From Nitrospirota bacterium (lineage in GTDB: Bacteria > Nitrospirota > Leptospirillia > Leptospirillales > Leptospirillaceae), in the NCBI GenBank assembly GCA_021785195.1, contig JAJYGC010000009.1, positions 248,001 through 312,000 of the forward strand: a DNA stretch of 64,000 nt, written 5' to 3'. Positions 26,648 to 33,963 of the stretch are shown here, piece by piece; the stretch's first letter is position 1; the number at the start of each line of letters is the position of its first letter. Below the pieces are notes generated by a model that saw nothing but the letters and a program-made list of their open reading frames with translations, had not been told where the DNA came from and ran no database searches. A program made the translations under genes and the position numbers.

Positions 26648-27349
26648 TCAGGATCCGAGAACGGGTTGTCTGACGTGAACCTGCCCCGTTTCAAGCAGTC
26701 CGATCAATTCTGAGTCCTGTGAGAGCCGATCAGTCACCCGCGGGATCAAGGCAATGACCTCTTCAGGGGAAAGGGAAAAGGAGACACGGTCCTGGTTCTG
26801 CCGCCGCAGAAGGTCCGTCACTCCGGCTCCCACTTCCTCGACTATTTTCGGATACTGATCCGGTCTGACGGGATGGCATTCCAGTAGATCCTGAATGCTT
26901 CCTCCAAGAATCATCGCGACTGTTTCCACCCATTCATCTTTATGCTCCGGGTGGGGGCAGGTATCGATACAGGCCCTCTCTCCCAAAAAATGAGCTTCTT
27001 TCAGTAACTCCCCTTCGTTGAGATGCGTCCGTTTGATAACTTTACGGGAGGATCGCGCTTTAAGGTATTCAAGAAGGGCGGTGAAAAAAAGAACGATCCC
27101 GATTGCGCCGAATGCCTGGATGACTGCTGTCAGGATTGCGAGTCCCTGGACTGATCCACCGGATTTCGGCTTGAGGTAGAAGATCAGGAAAATGCCAAAA
27201 ATGCAGAGGGGGATGCCAATGATTGCCAAGCGAACTTTAGGGAGAGACAATGGAGAAGGACTTTCCTGTCTCAAGGAGTGTCCTCCTTGTCGGTTCTGAG
27301 GCCGAGGGATGAATTGAGGGGTCCTGAATTTGAGCTTTGCCCGATGCAT
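26648..27349 (-). CDS. Hypothetical membrane protein with two TM segments
   Basis: About 233 residues, starting at ATG 27349 (listed TTG 27352). A basic N-terminus is followed by two TM helices around 'LAIIGIPLCIFGIFLIFYL' and 'AFGAIGIVLFFTALLEYL', joined by a short loop. The ~140-residue soluble C-terminal part is charged and helical and should be cytoplasmic. It has two Cys and a His cluster in 'ACIDTCPHPEH' that could hold a metal, but no family is recognised. It lies alone, convergent with the AMP-ligase fusion and divergent from the NsrR-type regulator. Confidence 0.7.
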   Translation of the reverse strand: MHRAKLKFRTPQFIPRPQNRQGGHSLRQESPSPLSLPKVRLAIIGIPLCIFGIFLIFYLKPKSGGSVQGLAILTAVIQAFGAIGIVLFFTALLEYLKARSSRKVIKRTHLNEGELLKEAHFLGERACIDTCPHPEHKDEWVETVAMILGGSIQDLLECHPVRPDQYPKIVEEVGAGVTDLLRRQNQDRVSFSLSPEEVIALIPRVTDRLSQDSELIGLLETGQVHVRQPVLGS

Positions 27350-27466
27350 CAAATCATGCTCTAATAAGCCGGGTTTATCAAATTATTTTTGAAGGAGGTT
27401 TGAAACTTCCATGCTGTAAAATTATAATCTTTTGCATTAAAGGGTAGAGATAGAGAGGGGGGGAGA

Positions 27467-27916
27467 ATGCAGCTCACACTCTACAGCGATTACTCCATTC
27501 GAGTGCTTTTGTATCTTGCTACCAAAAATGATTCTCCAGCCACCATTTCGGAGGTTGCGGAGTCGTTTCAGGTATCAAGAAACCATCTGGTCAAAGTTGT
27601 CCACAATCTTTCTATCAACGGGTATATCCGAACGACCCGGGGCAAGAAAGGGGGAATGACCCTTGGCCGTTCTCCGGAGTTGATCTGTATCGGGGAGCTA
27701 TTACGGAAAACGGAACCGGACTTCCGGATTGTGGATTGTCTGGGGTCAGAGCCTTCCCGATGTCCGATCGATGCGGTTTGTGGGCTCAAATTTATCCTGA
27801 AGGGGGCAAGGGATGCCTTCCTCAAGCAGTTGGATCAATACACCCTTCTGGATATCACGGGGAACAAGGAAGTATTGAGACCAATCCTGATCCGGAGCCT
27901 TCCACTGTCCGGATAA
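27467..27916 (+). CDS. nsrR: Rrf2-family regulator, NsrR type
   Basis: A 149-residue protein with an N-terminal winged helix ('LTLYSDYSIRVLLYLA', 'ATISEVAESFQVSRNHLVKVVHNL', 'GYIRTTRGKKGG') and three cysteines C91, C99 and C105 in 'DCLGSEPSRCPIDAVCGLK'. This is the Fe-S ligand pattern of NsrR (C91-x4..7-C-x5-C) rather than IscR. NsrR carries a nitric-oxide-sensitive cluster and represses NO-detoxifying genes. A near-perfect NsrR site lies upstream of the globin gene 1.5 kb away, supporting the assignment. Start ATG 27467 has GGGGGGAG just upstream. Confidence 0.9.
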   Translation: MQLTLYSDYSIRVLLYLATKNDSPATISEVAESFQVSRNHLVKVVHNLSINGYIRTTRGKKGGMTLGRSPELICIGELLRKTEPDFRIVDCLGSEPSRCPIDAVCGLKFILKGARDAFLKQLDQYTLLDITGNKEVLRPILIRSLPLSG

Positions 27917-28025
27917 GCCAATGGCTGTGCAGGATTGGTGCAGATCCTGATCAACGGTGTGATATATTTCGGTATCAAGTTCTTTGGTAAGGCTCTCACG
28001 CATCTATAGTGCGATGGAGGTGTTT

Positions 28026-28229
28026 ATGAAAGTTGAAGAAATTCGCCTGATCGCGAAACAAAAAGGAGTTCTTCCCGGTCATCTGAAAAAAGTGGACCTG
28101 ATCCATCGTGTTCAAGTCCAAGAGGGGAACTTTGACTGCTTTGGTTCTGCGGTGGATGGGGTCTGTTCCCAGTGGGACTGTCTCTGGAGAGCCGATTGTC
28201 TCGGAATGGCGACCAAGAAAAAAGCGTGA
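28026..28229 (+). CDS. Small SAP-domain-like protein with conserved Cys
   Basis: About 67 residues. The start was moved from 27984 to ATG 28026, which has GGAGGTG 5 nt upstream. The N-terminal half 'MKVEEIRLIAKQKGVLPG' and 'KKVDLIHRVQ' matches the short SAP-like helix-loop-helix seen in small proteins of many delta-proteobacteria and Nitrospirota. The second half carries four Cys in 'FDCFGSAVDGVCSQWDCLWRADC', a probable metal or redox site. In homologs I recall, this Cys pattern is retained. Function is unknown. It lies between the nsrR-type gene and a secreted Met-rich protein. Confidence 0.8.
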   Translation: MKVEEIRLIAKQKGVLPGHLKKVDLIHRVQVQEGNFDCFGSAVDGVCSQWDCLWRADCLGMATKKKA

Positions 28230-28319
28230 GAAGAAATATCCTTGAAGTCTATTTGTGAGCCGGTTCCCGTGAGGCTCCGTCCTCTCCCCGGATCATTCGG
28301 TTGTTTAGGGAGTGCTAAG

Positions 28320-28808
28320 ATGCAACGTATCGTTTGGCGGGTTTCCTTGTGGTTGTTTTTTGGCCTTTCCTTGTTTTCCTCTACGGAACGGGCCGGGGCG
28401 TCTTCCGATCTTCCCGTGCTTTCGGTCCTGAACGTACATAATCGGGACCGTGTGAAGGGTCCTGACCTGGTCCTCAAACTCCATGTGAGTCCGCCCCCTT
28501 CAAAGGGACATCCTGATCACTTCCACATCTTTGTCAATGGCCGTATGGTGACGATGTTCACGATGACGCATGCATCGGGAACGGTTCACCTGCACCAGCT
28601 TCCCACAGGGAAGGATAGTGTGGCGATCCTGGCGGCGGATCCTAAAACACATCGTCTCATGGAGGGACATGGCGGTCAGGGGATGCAGGGAATGGGCGCC
28701 ATGGGTGGAATGGATATGGGAAACAGTGGCGGCATGGACATGCCCGGTATGTCCATGCCGCCCGGGAAGGATGGGCACGGAACAAAATTTGTCGTGTTTG
28801 TCCAATAG
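28320..28808 (+). CDS. Secreted Met/His/Gly-rich protein
   Basis: About 162 residues, starting at ATG 28320 (AGGGAG 7 nt upstream) instead of 28242. A signal peptide ('VWRVSLWLFFGLSLFSS') is followed by an Ig-like or copper-site-like beta domain with 'HPDHFHIFVNGRMV' and 'TMTHASGTVHLHQLP'. The tail is rich in Gly-Met ('GMQGMGAMGGMDMG', 'DMPGMSMPPG'), typical of Cu(I)-binding periplasmic proteins. No named family. A strong bidirectional hairpin follows. Copper or silver binding is inferred from composition. Confidence 0.78.
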   Translation: MQRIVWRVSLWLFFGLSLFSSTERAGASSDLPVLSVLNVHNRDRVKGPDLVLKLHVSPPPSKGHPDHFHIFVNGRMVTMFTMTHASGTVHLHQLPTGKDSVAILAADPKTHRLMEGHGGQGMQGMGAMGGMDMGNSGGMDMPGMSMPPGKDGHGTKFVVFVQ

Positions 28809-28822
28809 CAGATAGAAAAAGG

Positions 28823-28865
28823 CATCCCCATGGGGGTTCCGTTGGGAGGGAGTCCCATGGGGATG
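28823..28865. terminator. Bidirectional hairpin between convergent genes
   Basis: A perfect 12-bp inverted repeat, CATCCCCATGGG / CCCATGGGGATG, with a 19-nt loop lies between the Met-rich secreted protein gene (plus) and the globin gene (minus). It lacks a long T-run on either side but is the only strong structure there. Confidence 0.65.
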
Positions 28866-28893
28866 AGTTGGATCTTTCGGAGGACGGTGGTAA

Positions 28894-29310
28894 TCAGGCT
28901 CCCTTGGCTTTTTGTCCGGCCTCGATCATAACGTCGGCAGCTACTTTGTAGGCTTCCGTCCAGGATTCGGCAAGCTCCGGAGTCCAGGCCGGTCCCGCAA
29001 AGTGTTCCAGTGTTTTAAGAAGCGATGTCCCGACGATCGGGTAGTGTTCCGGGAGGGTCTTGTACTTGTTGTGACCCGCTCCCAGTTTCTGGAGATAGGG
29101 GATGAGTACTTCCGTTCGATCAATATTGGTGGCGATGTAAATAATGGAGTCCAGAAGTCGCTTGGCTTGGGGTCCCATGTCGCTTGGGAACATCGGTCGG
29201 ACTTCGGGATAATGTTGGAACATGTAGTTGTAGAAATACTCCGTGATCTGTGTCCCCTTGGGTGCGAGAAGGGTTGCGCTTTGCTTGATGAGAGTGGGGT
29301 TGATCGCCAT
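28894..29310 (-). CDS. Single-domain bacterial globin
   Basis: A 138-residue globin of the Vitreoscilla/flavohemoglobin-head type without the reductase domain. The start is ATG 29310 (GGAG 6 nt upstream), not TTG 29313. The proximal His is H89 in 'PEHYPIVGTSLL', identical in context to VHb/Hmp. Other family marks are the B-helix 'ITEYFYNYMF' with Tyr, 'HYPEVRPMF' and the C-terminal 'WTEAYKVAADVMIEA'. A near-consensus NsrR operator lies ~100 nt upstream, so a role in NO scavenging or dioxygenation is likely, with electrons from a separate reductase. Confidence 0.93.
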   Translation of the reverse strand: MAINPTLIKQSATLLAPKGTQITEYFYNYMFQHYPEVRPMFPSDMGPQAKRLLDSIIYIATNIDRTEVLIPYLQKLGAGHNKYKTLPEHYPIVGTSLLKTLEHFAGPAWTPELAESWTEAYKVAADVMIEAGQKAKGA

Positions 29311-29357
29311 CAAATGCTCCTTTGTTGGAAGAATAGGTTTTTAGTTTGGCGTAGATT

Positions 29358-29391
29358 CCCTTTCCCGGAATGGTTGTACCCTTGGAAAGGG
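29358..29391 (-). other. Hairpin in the globin leader
   Basis: CCCTTTCC and GGAAAGGG (8-bp arms, 18-nt loop) lie between the NsrR-type operator and the globin start, inside the probable 5' untranslated region. It may affect mRNA stability; the role is unknown. Confidence 0.35.
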
Positions 29392-29405
29392 TTGTTTGAG
29401 GGGTC

Positions 29406-29440
29406 TGACTAAAGATGTATTAAAAATACATCTTTAGTCA
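29406..29440 (-). promoter_or_regulatory. NsrR operator: 35-bp perfect palindrome
   Basis: The arms TGACTAAAGATGTATT / AATACATCTTTAGTCA (16 bp) pair perfectly around AAA. The central 23 bp (29412-29434) match the E. coli NsrR consensus AAGATGYATTTNAAATRCATCTT at all but one position. It lies upstream of the globin gene, and an NsrR-type regulator is encoded 1.5 kb away. Confidence 0.88.
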
Positions 29441-29537
29441 CATCGGAATCTTCAAAACAATTTCCGCCCCCACCTTAAGGGAGCCCTCGTTTTCTCTATC
29501 TCCTCAATTCAGCCAATGCCATATGGGGAATTTTGGC

Positions 29538-29569
29538 CATGTGTGCATGTGTGCATGTGTGCATGTGTG
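29538..29569. repeat. Octanucleotide tandem repeat CATGTGTG x4
   Basis: Four perfect head-to-tail copies of CATGTGTG lie in the gap between the globin operator and the phosphomannomutase stop. It is non-coding. The rest of the 29441-29672 gap holds no supported gene. Confidence 0.9.
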
Positions 29570-29672
29570 AAGGAACGGTAAGATCCACCGTTGGTGTTTT
29601 TGAGATATGAATCATTGCAAATACAATATTAATTATTGGGATGATCTGTCAAGTCATGATTCGTTTCCAGAC

Positions 29673-31076
29673 TTACTTCTGGTTCAAGACAGTGGACTCT
29701 GCCAGAACAAGAAGGGACTCAATCTCTTGTTGGATTTCGTTCCTCCGCTCCAGCGTCGGACCTTCAAATCGGAGGACCAATGCGGGTTGGGTATTGGAGG
29801 CCCGGACGAGGCCCCATCCGTCTTCAAACTCAACCCTGACACCATCGATGTCGTTAAAGCTCATGTTCTTGGATTGGAGTAGGGGTTTCAATGCTTCCAC
29901 GATCTGGAATTTTAGGGCATCCGGAGCATCCCGGCGAATTTCAGGTGTCGAGGATGTCTTGGGGATGGGGGCCAAAAGATCAGTGAGTGATTTCTGGGTC
30001 GCCGTCAAGATTTCGAGAAGGCGGATCCCTGCATAAAGGGCATCATCAAAACCATAGTACCGGTCCGCAAAAAAGATATGCCCACTCATTTCTCCCGCCA
30101 GCGGGGCACCCGTTTCCTTCATCTTGGCCTTGATCAGGGAATGCCCCGCTTTCCACATGAGGGGTTTTCCGCCATGCTCAAGGATCTGGTCATAGAGGAC
30201 CTTCGAAGCCTTGACTTCGGAAAGGATGACCGATCCGGGCCTTTCGGACAGGACCTGCCGGGAATAAAGCATCATCAATTGATCTCCGAAGAGGACATCT
30301 CCGGTTTCAGTCACCACGCCGATGCGGTCGGTATCTCCATCAAAGGCTATTCCAACATCAGCGTTCTGGGCACGCACTTCCTGTATGAGGGCCGCAAGAT
30401 TTTCGGGGATCGTCGGATCGGGATGGTGATTGGGGAACATTCCATCGGGTTGTTCAAAAAGCATGGAAAGTTGGACTCCAAGACCCCGGTAGAGATCCTT
30501 TGCAACCAATCCAGCCGTCCCGTTCCCACAATCAAGTACCACCCGGAGCGGACGTCCCTGGAATGAAGGAAGAGTCCCGAATGCCTTGAGAAGTTCGCCA
30601 ATGTATTGCTCCCTAAGGGGAGAGCTGAGGATCTCGCCTTTGGGACCGGGCTGTCCATTGGAAGATTGCTGGGAGGAAATTTTCTCCCGAATCTCCTGGA
30701 TCCGATTTCCATAAATGGTTTCTTTGCCGACCGCAAGCTTGATCCCGTTATCCGGAGAAGGGTTATGACTTCCTGTCACCATGATGCCCCCGTCGACCGG
30801 GAGGTTGAAAAGGGCATAGTAGAGAAGAGGTGTGGGAACAGTCCCGATATCCAGAATTCTAAGTCCCGAAGCCAGAAATGCATCGATCAGGGTTTGGGAG
30901 ATCCGGGGGGAAGAGAGCCGGACATCCCGACCCAATGCGATCGTTTTTCCTCCTCGTTCTTTCAGGAGGGAAGAAAAGGCTTTGCCAATGGCATAGATCA
31001 CTGGATCGGTCAGATCCCGGTCGGCATTTCCACGAATGTCATATTCCCGAAAGATCCTGGGATTGTGGTGGATCAA
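29673..31076 (-). CDS. Phosphomannomutase/phosphoglucomutase
   Basis: A 467-residue alpha-D-phosphohexomutase of the AlgC/ManB type. Motifs in order: 'FREYDIRG' at the N-terminus, the phosphoserine loop 'VTGSHNPSPDNGIK', the metal site 'DGDTDRIGV', the sugar-binding loop 'GEMSGHIFF' and the phosphate-binding 'RASNTQPALVLRFE'. It interconverts mannose-6-P/mannose-1-P and probably the glucose phosphates. The start is TTG 31076, with GGAGG 6 nt upstream; the TTGA overlaps the stop of the upstream manC-type gene, so the two work as a coupled GDP-mannose pair feeding polysaccharide or LPS synthesis. Confidence 0.93.
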   Translation of the reverse strand: MIHHNPRIFREYDIRGNADRDLTDPVIYAIGKAFSSLLKERGGKTIALGRDVRLSSPRISQTLIDAFLASGLRILDIGTVPTPLLYYALFNLPVDGGIMVTGSHNPSPDNGIKLAVGKETIYGNRIQEIREKISSQQSSNGQPGPKGEILSSPLREQYIGELLKAFGTLPSFQGRPLRVVLDCGNGTAGLVAKDLYRGLGVQLSMLFEQPDGMFPNHHPDPTIPENLAALIQEVRAQNADVGIAFDGDTDRIGVVTETGDVLFGDQLMMLYSRQVLSERPGSVILSEVKASKVLYDQILEHGGKPLMWKAGHSLIKAKMKETGAPLAGEMSGHIFFADRYYGFDDALYAGIRLLEILTATQKSLTDLLAPIPKTSSTPEIRRDAPDALKFQIVEALKPLLQSKNMSFNDIDGVRVEFEDGWGLVRASNTQPALVLRFEGPTLERRNEIQQEIESLLVLAESTVLNQK

Positions 31077-32557
31077 TTGGTGCCTCCTCCGTCCTGCCGA
31101 GTTGAATCAGGTGTTTCCTCAGGCGTTGCCCGCTGATAGTCGTCCGAGAATCGGATGATGTCGTCTTCCTCGAGGTATTCTCCGTTCTGGACCTCAATGA
31201 TGATCAGGGGCACTTTTCCAGGATTCTCGATTCTGTGCTTCGTCGTTTTGGGAATGTCGATGCTCTGGTTGACATGAAGGTAAATTTCCTTGCCTTCCAG
31301 GGTGATCTTGGCCGTTCCGGAAATGACGACCCAGTGTTCGGAGCGATGGAGGTGCATCTGGTAGCTTAATCGGGCATGGGGGTTCACTGTGACATTCTTG
31401 ATTTTGTAATGGGGCCCTTGATCGAGAATGGTGTATTGGCCCCAGGGCCGGTTGGTTGTCCGGTGTTCCAATGCTTCAACTCGGTTCTGGCTTTTCAGTT
31501 CGGAAACAACCTCACGGACCCGTTGCGCCTCGTCCTTGTGGCAGACGAGCGTGGCATCGTCGGTGTCGACCACAATCAGGTCACGTACTCCGATTGTGGC
31601 CAGAACCCGCTTATCTCCGAAGAGGATGCAGTTGTCGTTGTGGAAGGAAATGACGTTTCCCCGAATGATGTTTCCCTGCGGGTCCTTTTCCGAAATATCG
31701 TCAAGGGCACTCCAGGAGCCCACGTCTTTCCAGTCCAGCGTGGCGGAGAGTGCCCATACCTTTTTTGAATGTTCAAGGAGACCATAGTCGACAGAGGTAT
31801 TGGGGGAGGATTCGTACAGTTTTTTCATAGCTTTATTTTCGTTGGGCGTTCCAATGGAAATGGAAAATTTATCCAGGTGATCTGCGAACTCCCGTTGATA
31901 TTCCCGAAGCTCTGAGAGAAAGGTAGCTGCCCGAAAAACAAACATGCCGCTGTTCCAAAGGTGATTTTTGTTGGCCAGGAACTGGACGGCCGTTTCCCGG
32001 TCGGGTTTTTCCACGAATCGACGGACATTGAAAACTTTGGCGAGGTCAGTGGATGCTTGGGATACCTGATTTCCAAGTTCCAGATATCCGAATCCCGTTT
32101 CCGGGTGACTGGGCTGGATCCCGAAGGTGAGAATGACATCATTCTGTTCGGCAACCTGACAGGCCTGTTTCATCAACGCCAGGAAATTTTCCTGTGGGCC
32201 AATCAAATGGTCGCTTGCCATGACTGCCAGGACACCGTCAGGATCAGACTTCTGAATCAGAAGGGATGCCACTGCAAGGGGGGCGAGGGTGTTTCTGGAT
32301 TGGGGTTCGACAAATACCCGGGCAGAAAGGCCCTCTGTTTCTGCCAGACGGATGATCCTGCGGGTTTCTGTTTCATGTTTGGGGCCAACCATGATCCAGA
32401 GACGATCCTGGGGGATCATGGGTTGGATTCGCTGGATCGTTCCCTGGAGGAGAGAGTTTCCTCCGTCAAGAGAAAGAAACTGCTTTGGATACAGCTCACG
32501 GCTCAATGGCCAGAATCGTGTCCCGGATCCTCCTGCCATAATAATTCCGTGCCACAT
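31073..32557 (-). CDS. Mannose-1-phosphate guanylyltransferase / mannose-6-phosphate isomerase
   Basis: About 494 residues, starting at ATG 32557 with GGGGAGG just upstream (the listed 32596 start adds unmatched residues). The N-terminal nucleotidyltransferase has 'MAGGSGTRFWPLSR', 'VASDHLI' and 'FVEKPDRETA'. The C-terminal cupin isomerase has 'HLHRSEHWVVISGTA' and 'HRIENPGKVPLIIIEVQ'. This is the bifunctional ManC/AlgA/CpsB type that makes GDP-mannose and supplies mannose-6-P from fructose-6-P. It overlaps the following phosphomannomutase gene (TTGA). Confidence 0.93.
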   Translation of the reverse strand: MWHGIIMAGGSGTRFWPLSRELYPKQFLSLDGGNSLLQGTIQRIQPMIPQDRLWIMVGPKHETETRRIIRLAETEGLSARVFVEPQSRNTLAPLAVASLLIQKSDPDGVLAVMASDHLIGPQENFLALMKQACQVAEQNDVILTFGIQPSHPETGFGYLELGNQVSQASTDLAKVFNVRRFVEKPDRETAVQFLANKNHLWNSGMFVFRAATFLSELREYQREFADHLDKFSISIGTPNENKAMKKLYESSPNTSVDYGLLEHSKKVWALSATLDWKDVGSWSALDDISEKDPQGNIIRGNVISFHNDNCILFGDKRVLATIGVRDLIVVDTDDATLVCHKDEAQRVREVVSELKSQNRVEALEHRTTNRPWGQYTILDQGPHYKIKNVTVNPHARLSYQMHLHRSEHWVVISGTAKITLEGKEIYLHVNQSIDIPKTTKHRIENPGKVPLIIIEVQNGEYLEEDDIIRFSDDYQRATPEETPDSTRQDGGGTN

Positions 32558-32956
32558 TTTTTCCTCCCCAACATTGGAAAAATAAAGGATTCCCAATCCT
32601 AGAAACTACCAGAATCCCTGTTGAAGGGCAAGGATCCTGCGAGGGTTTTGGCGCCTGGATCCATCGTTTTGGCTTGACGGGAAGCCAAGTGGTGGTAAAT
32701 TTAGGTTGACATCAAAGTGATGTCATGGGTGGGGGGAAAATTGATTTTTCCCAGCCCAATCAGTGTCAGTCGATGATGACAGTGTCCCCAAAGGATTGAA
32801 GGGAGTGTGGGGATCCACGATTGTTTTGTTGGAAAGATGCACTGAGATGGAGGAATGGTCTCTTTGTCCTTGGATCGTGTTTCGTAAATTTAAGGAGAGT
32901 GCGATCAGTCCTTAATCGATTGAGTTTGATCTGAACCCTTTATTTAAGAGGTGATC
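32558..32956. other. Intergenic gap with palindromes, no gene
   Basis: This divergent gap lies between the manC-type gene (minus) and a hypothetical gene (plus). It contains the 8-3-8 palindrome at 32707-32725 and, just beyond it, a GGGAAAA / TTTTCCC stem around a 5-nt loop. No ORF here is convincing. Confidence 0.5.
32707..32725. promoter_or_regulatory. Perfect palindrome TGACATCA-AAG-TGATGTCA
   Basis: An 8-bp perfect inverted repeat with a 3-nt centre that includes part of a TTGACA-like hexamer on the plus strand. The shape suits a dimeric repressor site for the manC-type operon or the divergent hypothetical gene. The regulator is unknown. Confidence 0.5.
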
Positions 32957-33655
32957 ATGATTCGACTCAAAGGCCAGGATGCCGTCAATGAAGCATTGTG
33001 GTTGCTGGGTGAAAATCCGGTTTGTCCGAGGGTTTCTTTTTATCTTGAACGAAAAGGGAAGAGTTTATCCGTTTCTCCCCAGCGGCTCCAGAGTTTGCTG
33101 GAAAAGAAGGAGGCCGTGCCGGATGACTTTCGTTGTGAAATATTTTGTGTCTGGGACATCCTTCCTCCAAGGGAACCCCGTCCAGGTCTGGCATTCTATC
33201 CAGCGGGAGAAATGGTTATTGTCCAGAATCGGTTTTTTGGCGTCAATCTGGTGCATGGTGATTCTCGAGACCGGTGGTTTGCTACGTCGAGACCCGTTTT
33301 TGACAATGCAATCCTATGGGCAAAAGCCACTCCGGTCATCGAGTCCGATTATTCGATCGACGAATTTCTGGACAAGCTGTTTCCTCGGATTTTTTTCAGG
33401 ATTGGTGCGTGGAAGAAGGATTTCGTTCTTTTGAAAAATGCCAGGGAATTGGCTGAAACGTTGAGCCAGGTTCTTGGGCTTGATTGGGAAGAGGTTCAAA
33501 AAACAGCTGAGAAGAGATCCATGAGTTTATTGAGGGAAGCCGGATCTAAAGGCCAACTGGATGGTGTTTTATTTGATACGGTGATTGAACGACGGCGCTT
33601 CAAGCGGGAGGTCAATGCCAATGTCGGGGAGAGGTTTCATGACTCTTCAGAATAA
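32957..33655 (+). CDS. Hypothetical protein
   Basis: About 232 residues; ATG 32957 follows GAGGTGATC, and the listed GTG 32951 lies inside that site. A soluble protein without signal peptide or TM. I see no catalytic motif; there are aromatic-rich strands ('GEMVIVQNRFFGVNLVHGDSRDRWFATSRPVFDNAILW') that I quote only as the most conserved-looking central part in fragments: 'FFGVNLVHGD' and 'ATSRPVFDNA'. The C-terminal third is helical and charged. A small ORF with a good ribosome-binding site starts 57 nt downstream, so they may be a pair. Confidence 0.65.
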   Translation: MIRLKGQDAVNEALWLLGENPVCPRVSFYLERKGKSLSVSPQRLQSLLEKKEAVPDDFRCEIFCVWDILPPREPRPGLAFYPAGEMVIVQNRFFGVNLVHGDSRDRWFATSRPVFDNAILWAKATPVIESDYSIDEFLDKLFPRIFFRIGAWKKDFVLLKNARELAETLSQVLGLDWEEVQKTAEKRSMSLLREAGSKGQLDGVLFDTVIERRRFKREVNANVGERFHDSSE

Positions 33656-33711
33656 GTTTCACTGTCGGTTGAAATAACCGGGTCTCGGCGGGGAGCGGGA
33701 AGGGGGGCAGG

Positions 33712-33933
33712 ATGAGCTATTCTTTAAAAAAGGATTCTGGCACGTTTCCGTCTCAAGGAAAATATTTGGGTCCCTTTCCCAAGGACACGGTACTTTTCCT
33801 CCGAGGGGATCAAATACTGTCATTCATCCCCATGAAATCCTATTTGTTGGATCAAATTCGAAAGAAGGAAGATGAACGTAAGAAAAGTGGGATCAGAAAA
33901 ATCGTCTCAAGGGTGTTCAATCTTGGTTTTTGA
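33712..33933 (+). CDS. Small hypothetical protein
   Basis: A 73-residue basic protein. ATG 33712 has GGGGGGCAGG immediately upstream. A beta-rich start ('KYLGPFPKDTVLFLRGDQ') is followed by a Lys/Arg/Glu helix ('LLDQIRKKEDERKKSGIRK'). No family is recognised. Its position directly after another plus-strand hypothetical gene and its clear ribosome-binding site are the arguments for it being real. Confidence 0.5.
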   Translation: MSYSLKKDSGTFPSQGKYLGPFPKDTVLFLRGDQILSFIPMKSYLLDQIRKKEDERKKSGIRKIVSRVFNLGF

Positions 33934-33963
33934 GGGAGGGACCGAACAAAACAGGGCTCAGGG

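Noticed and set aside
29538-29569. CATGTGTG repeats as CRISPR or integration-site remnants
   Set aside because: No spacers, no cas genes, no integrase or flanking duplication; a simple tandem repeat.
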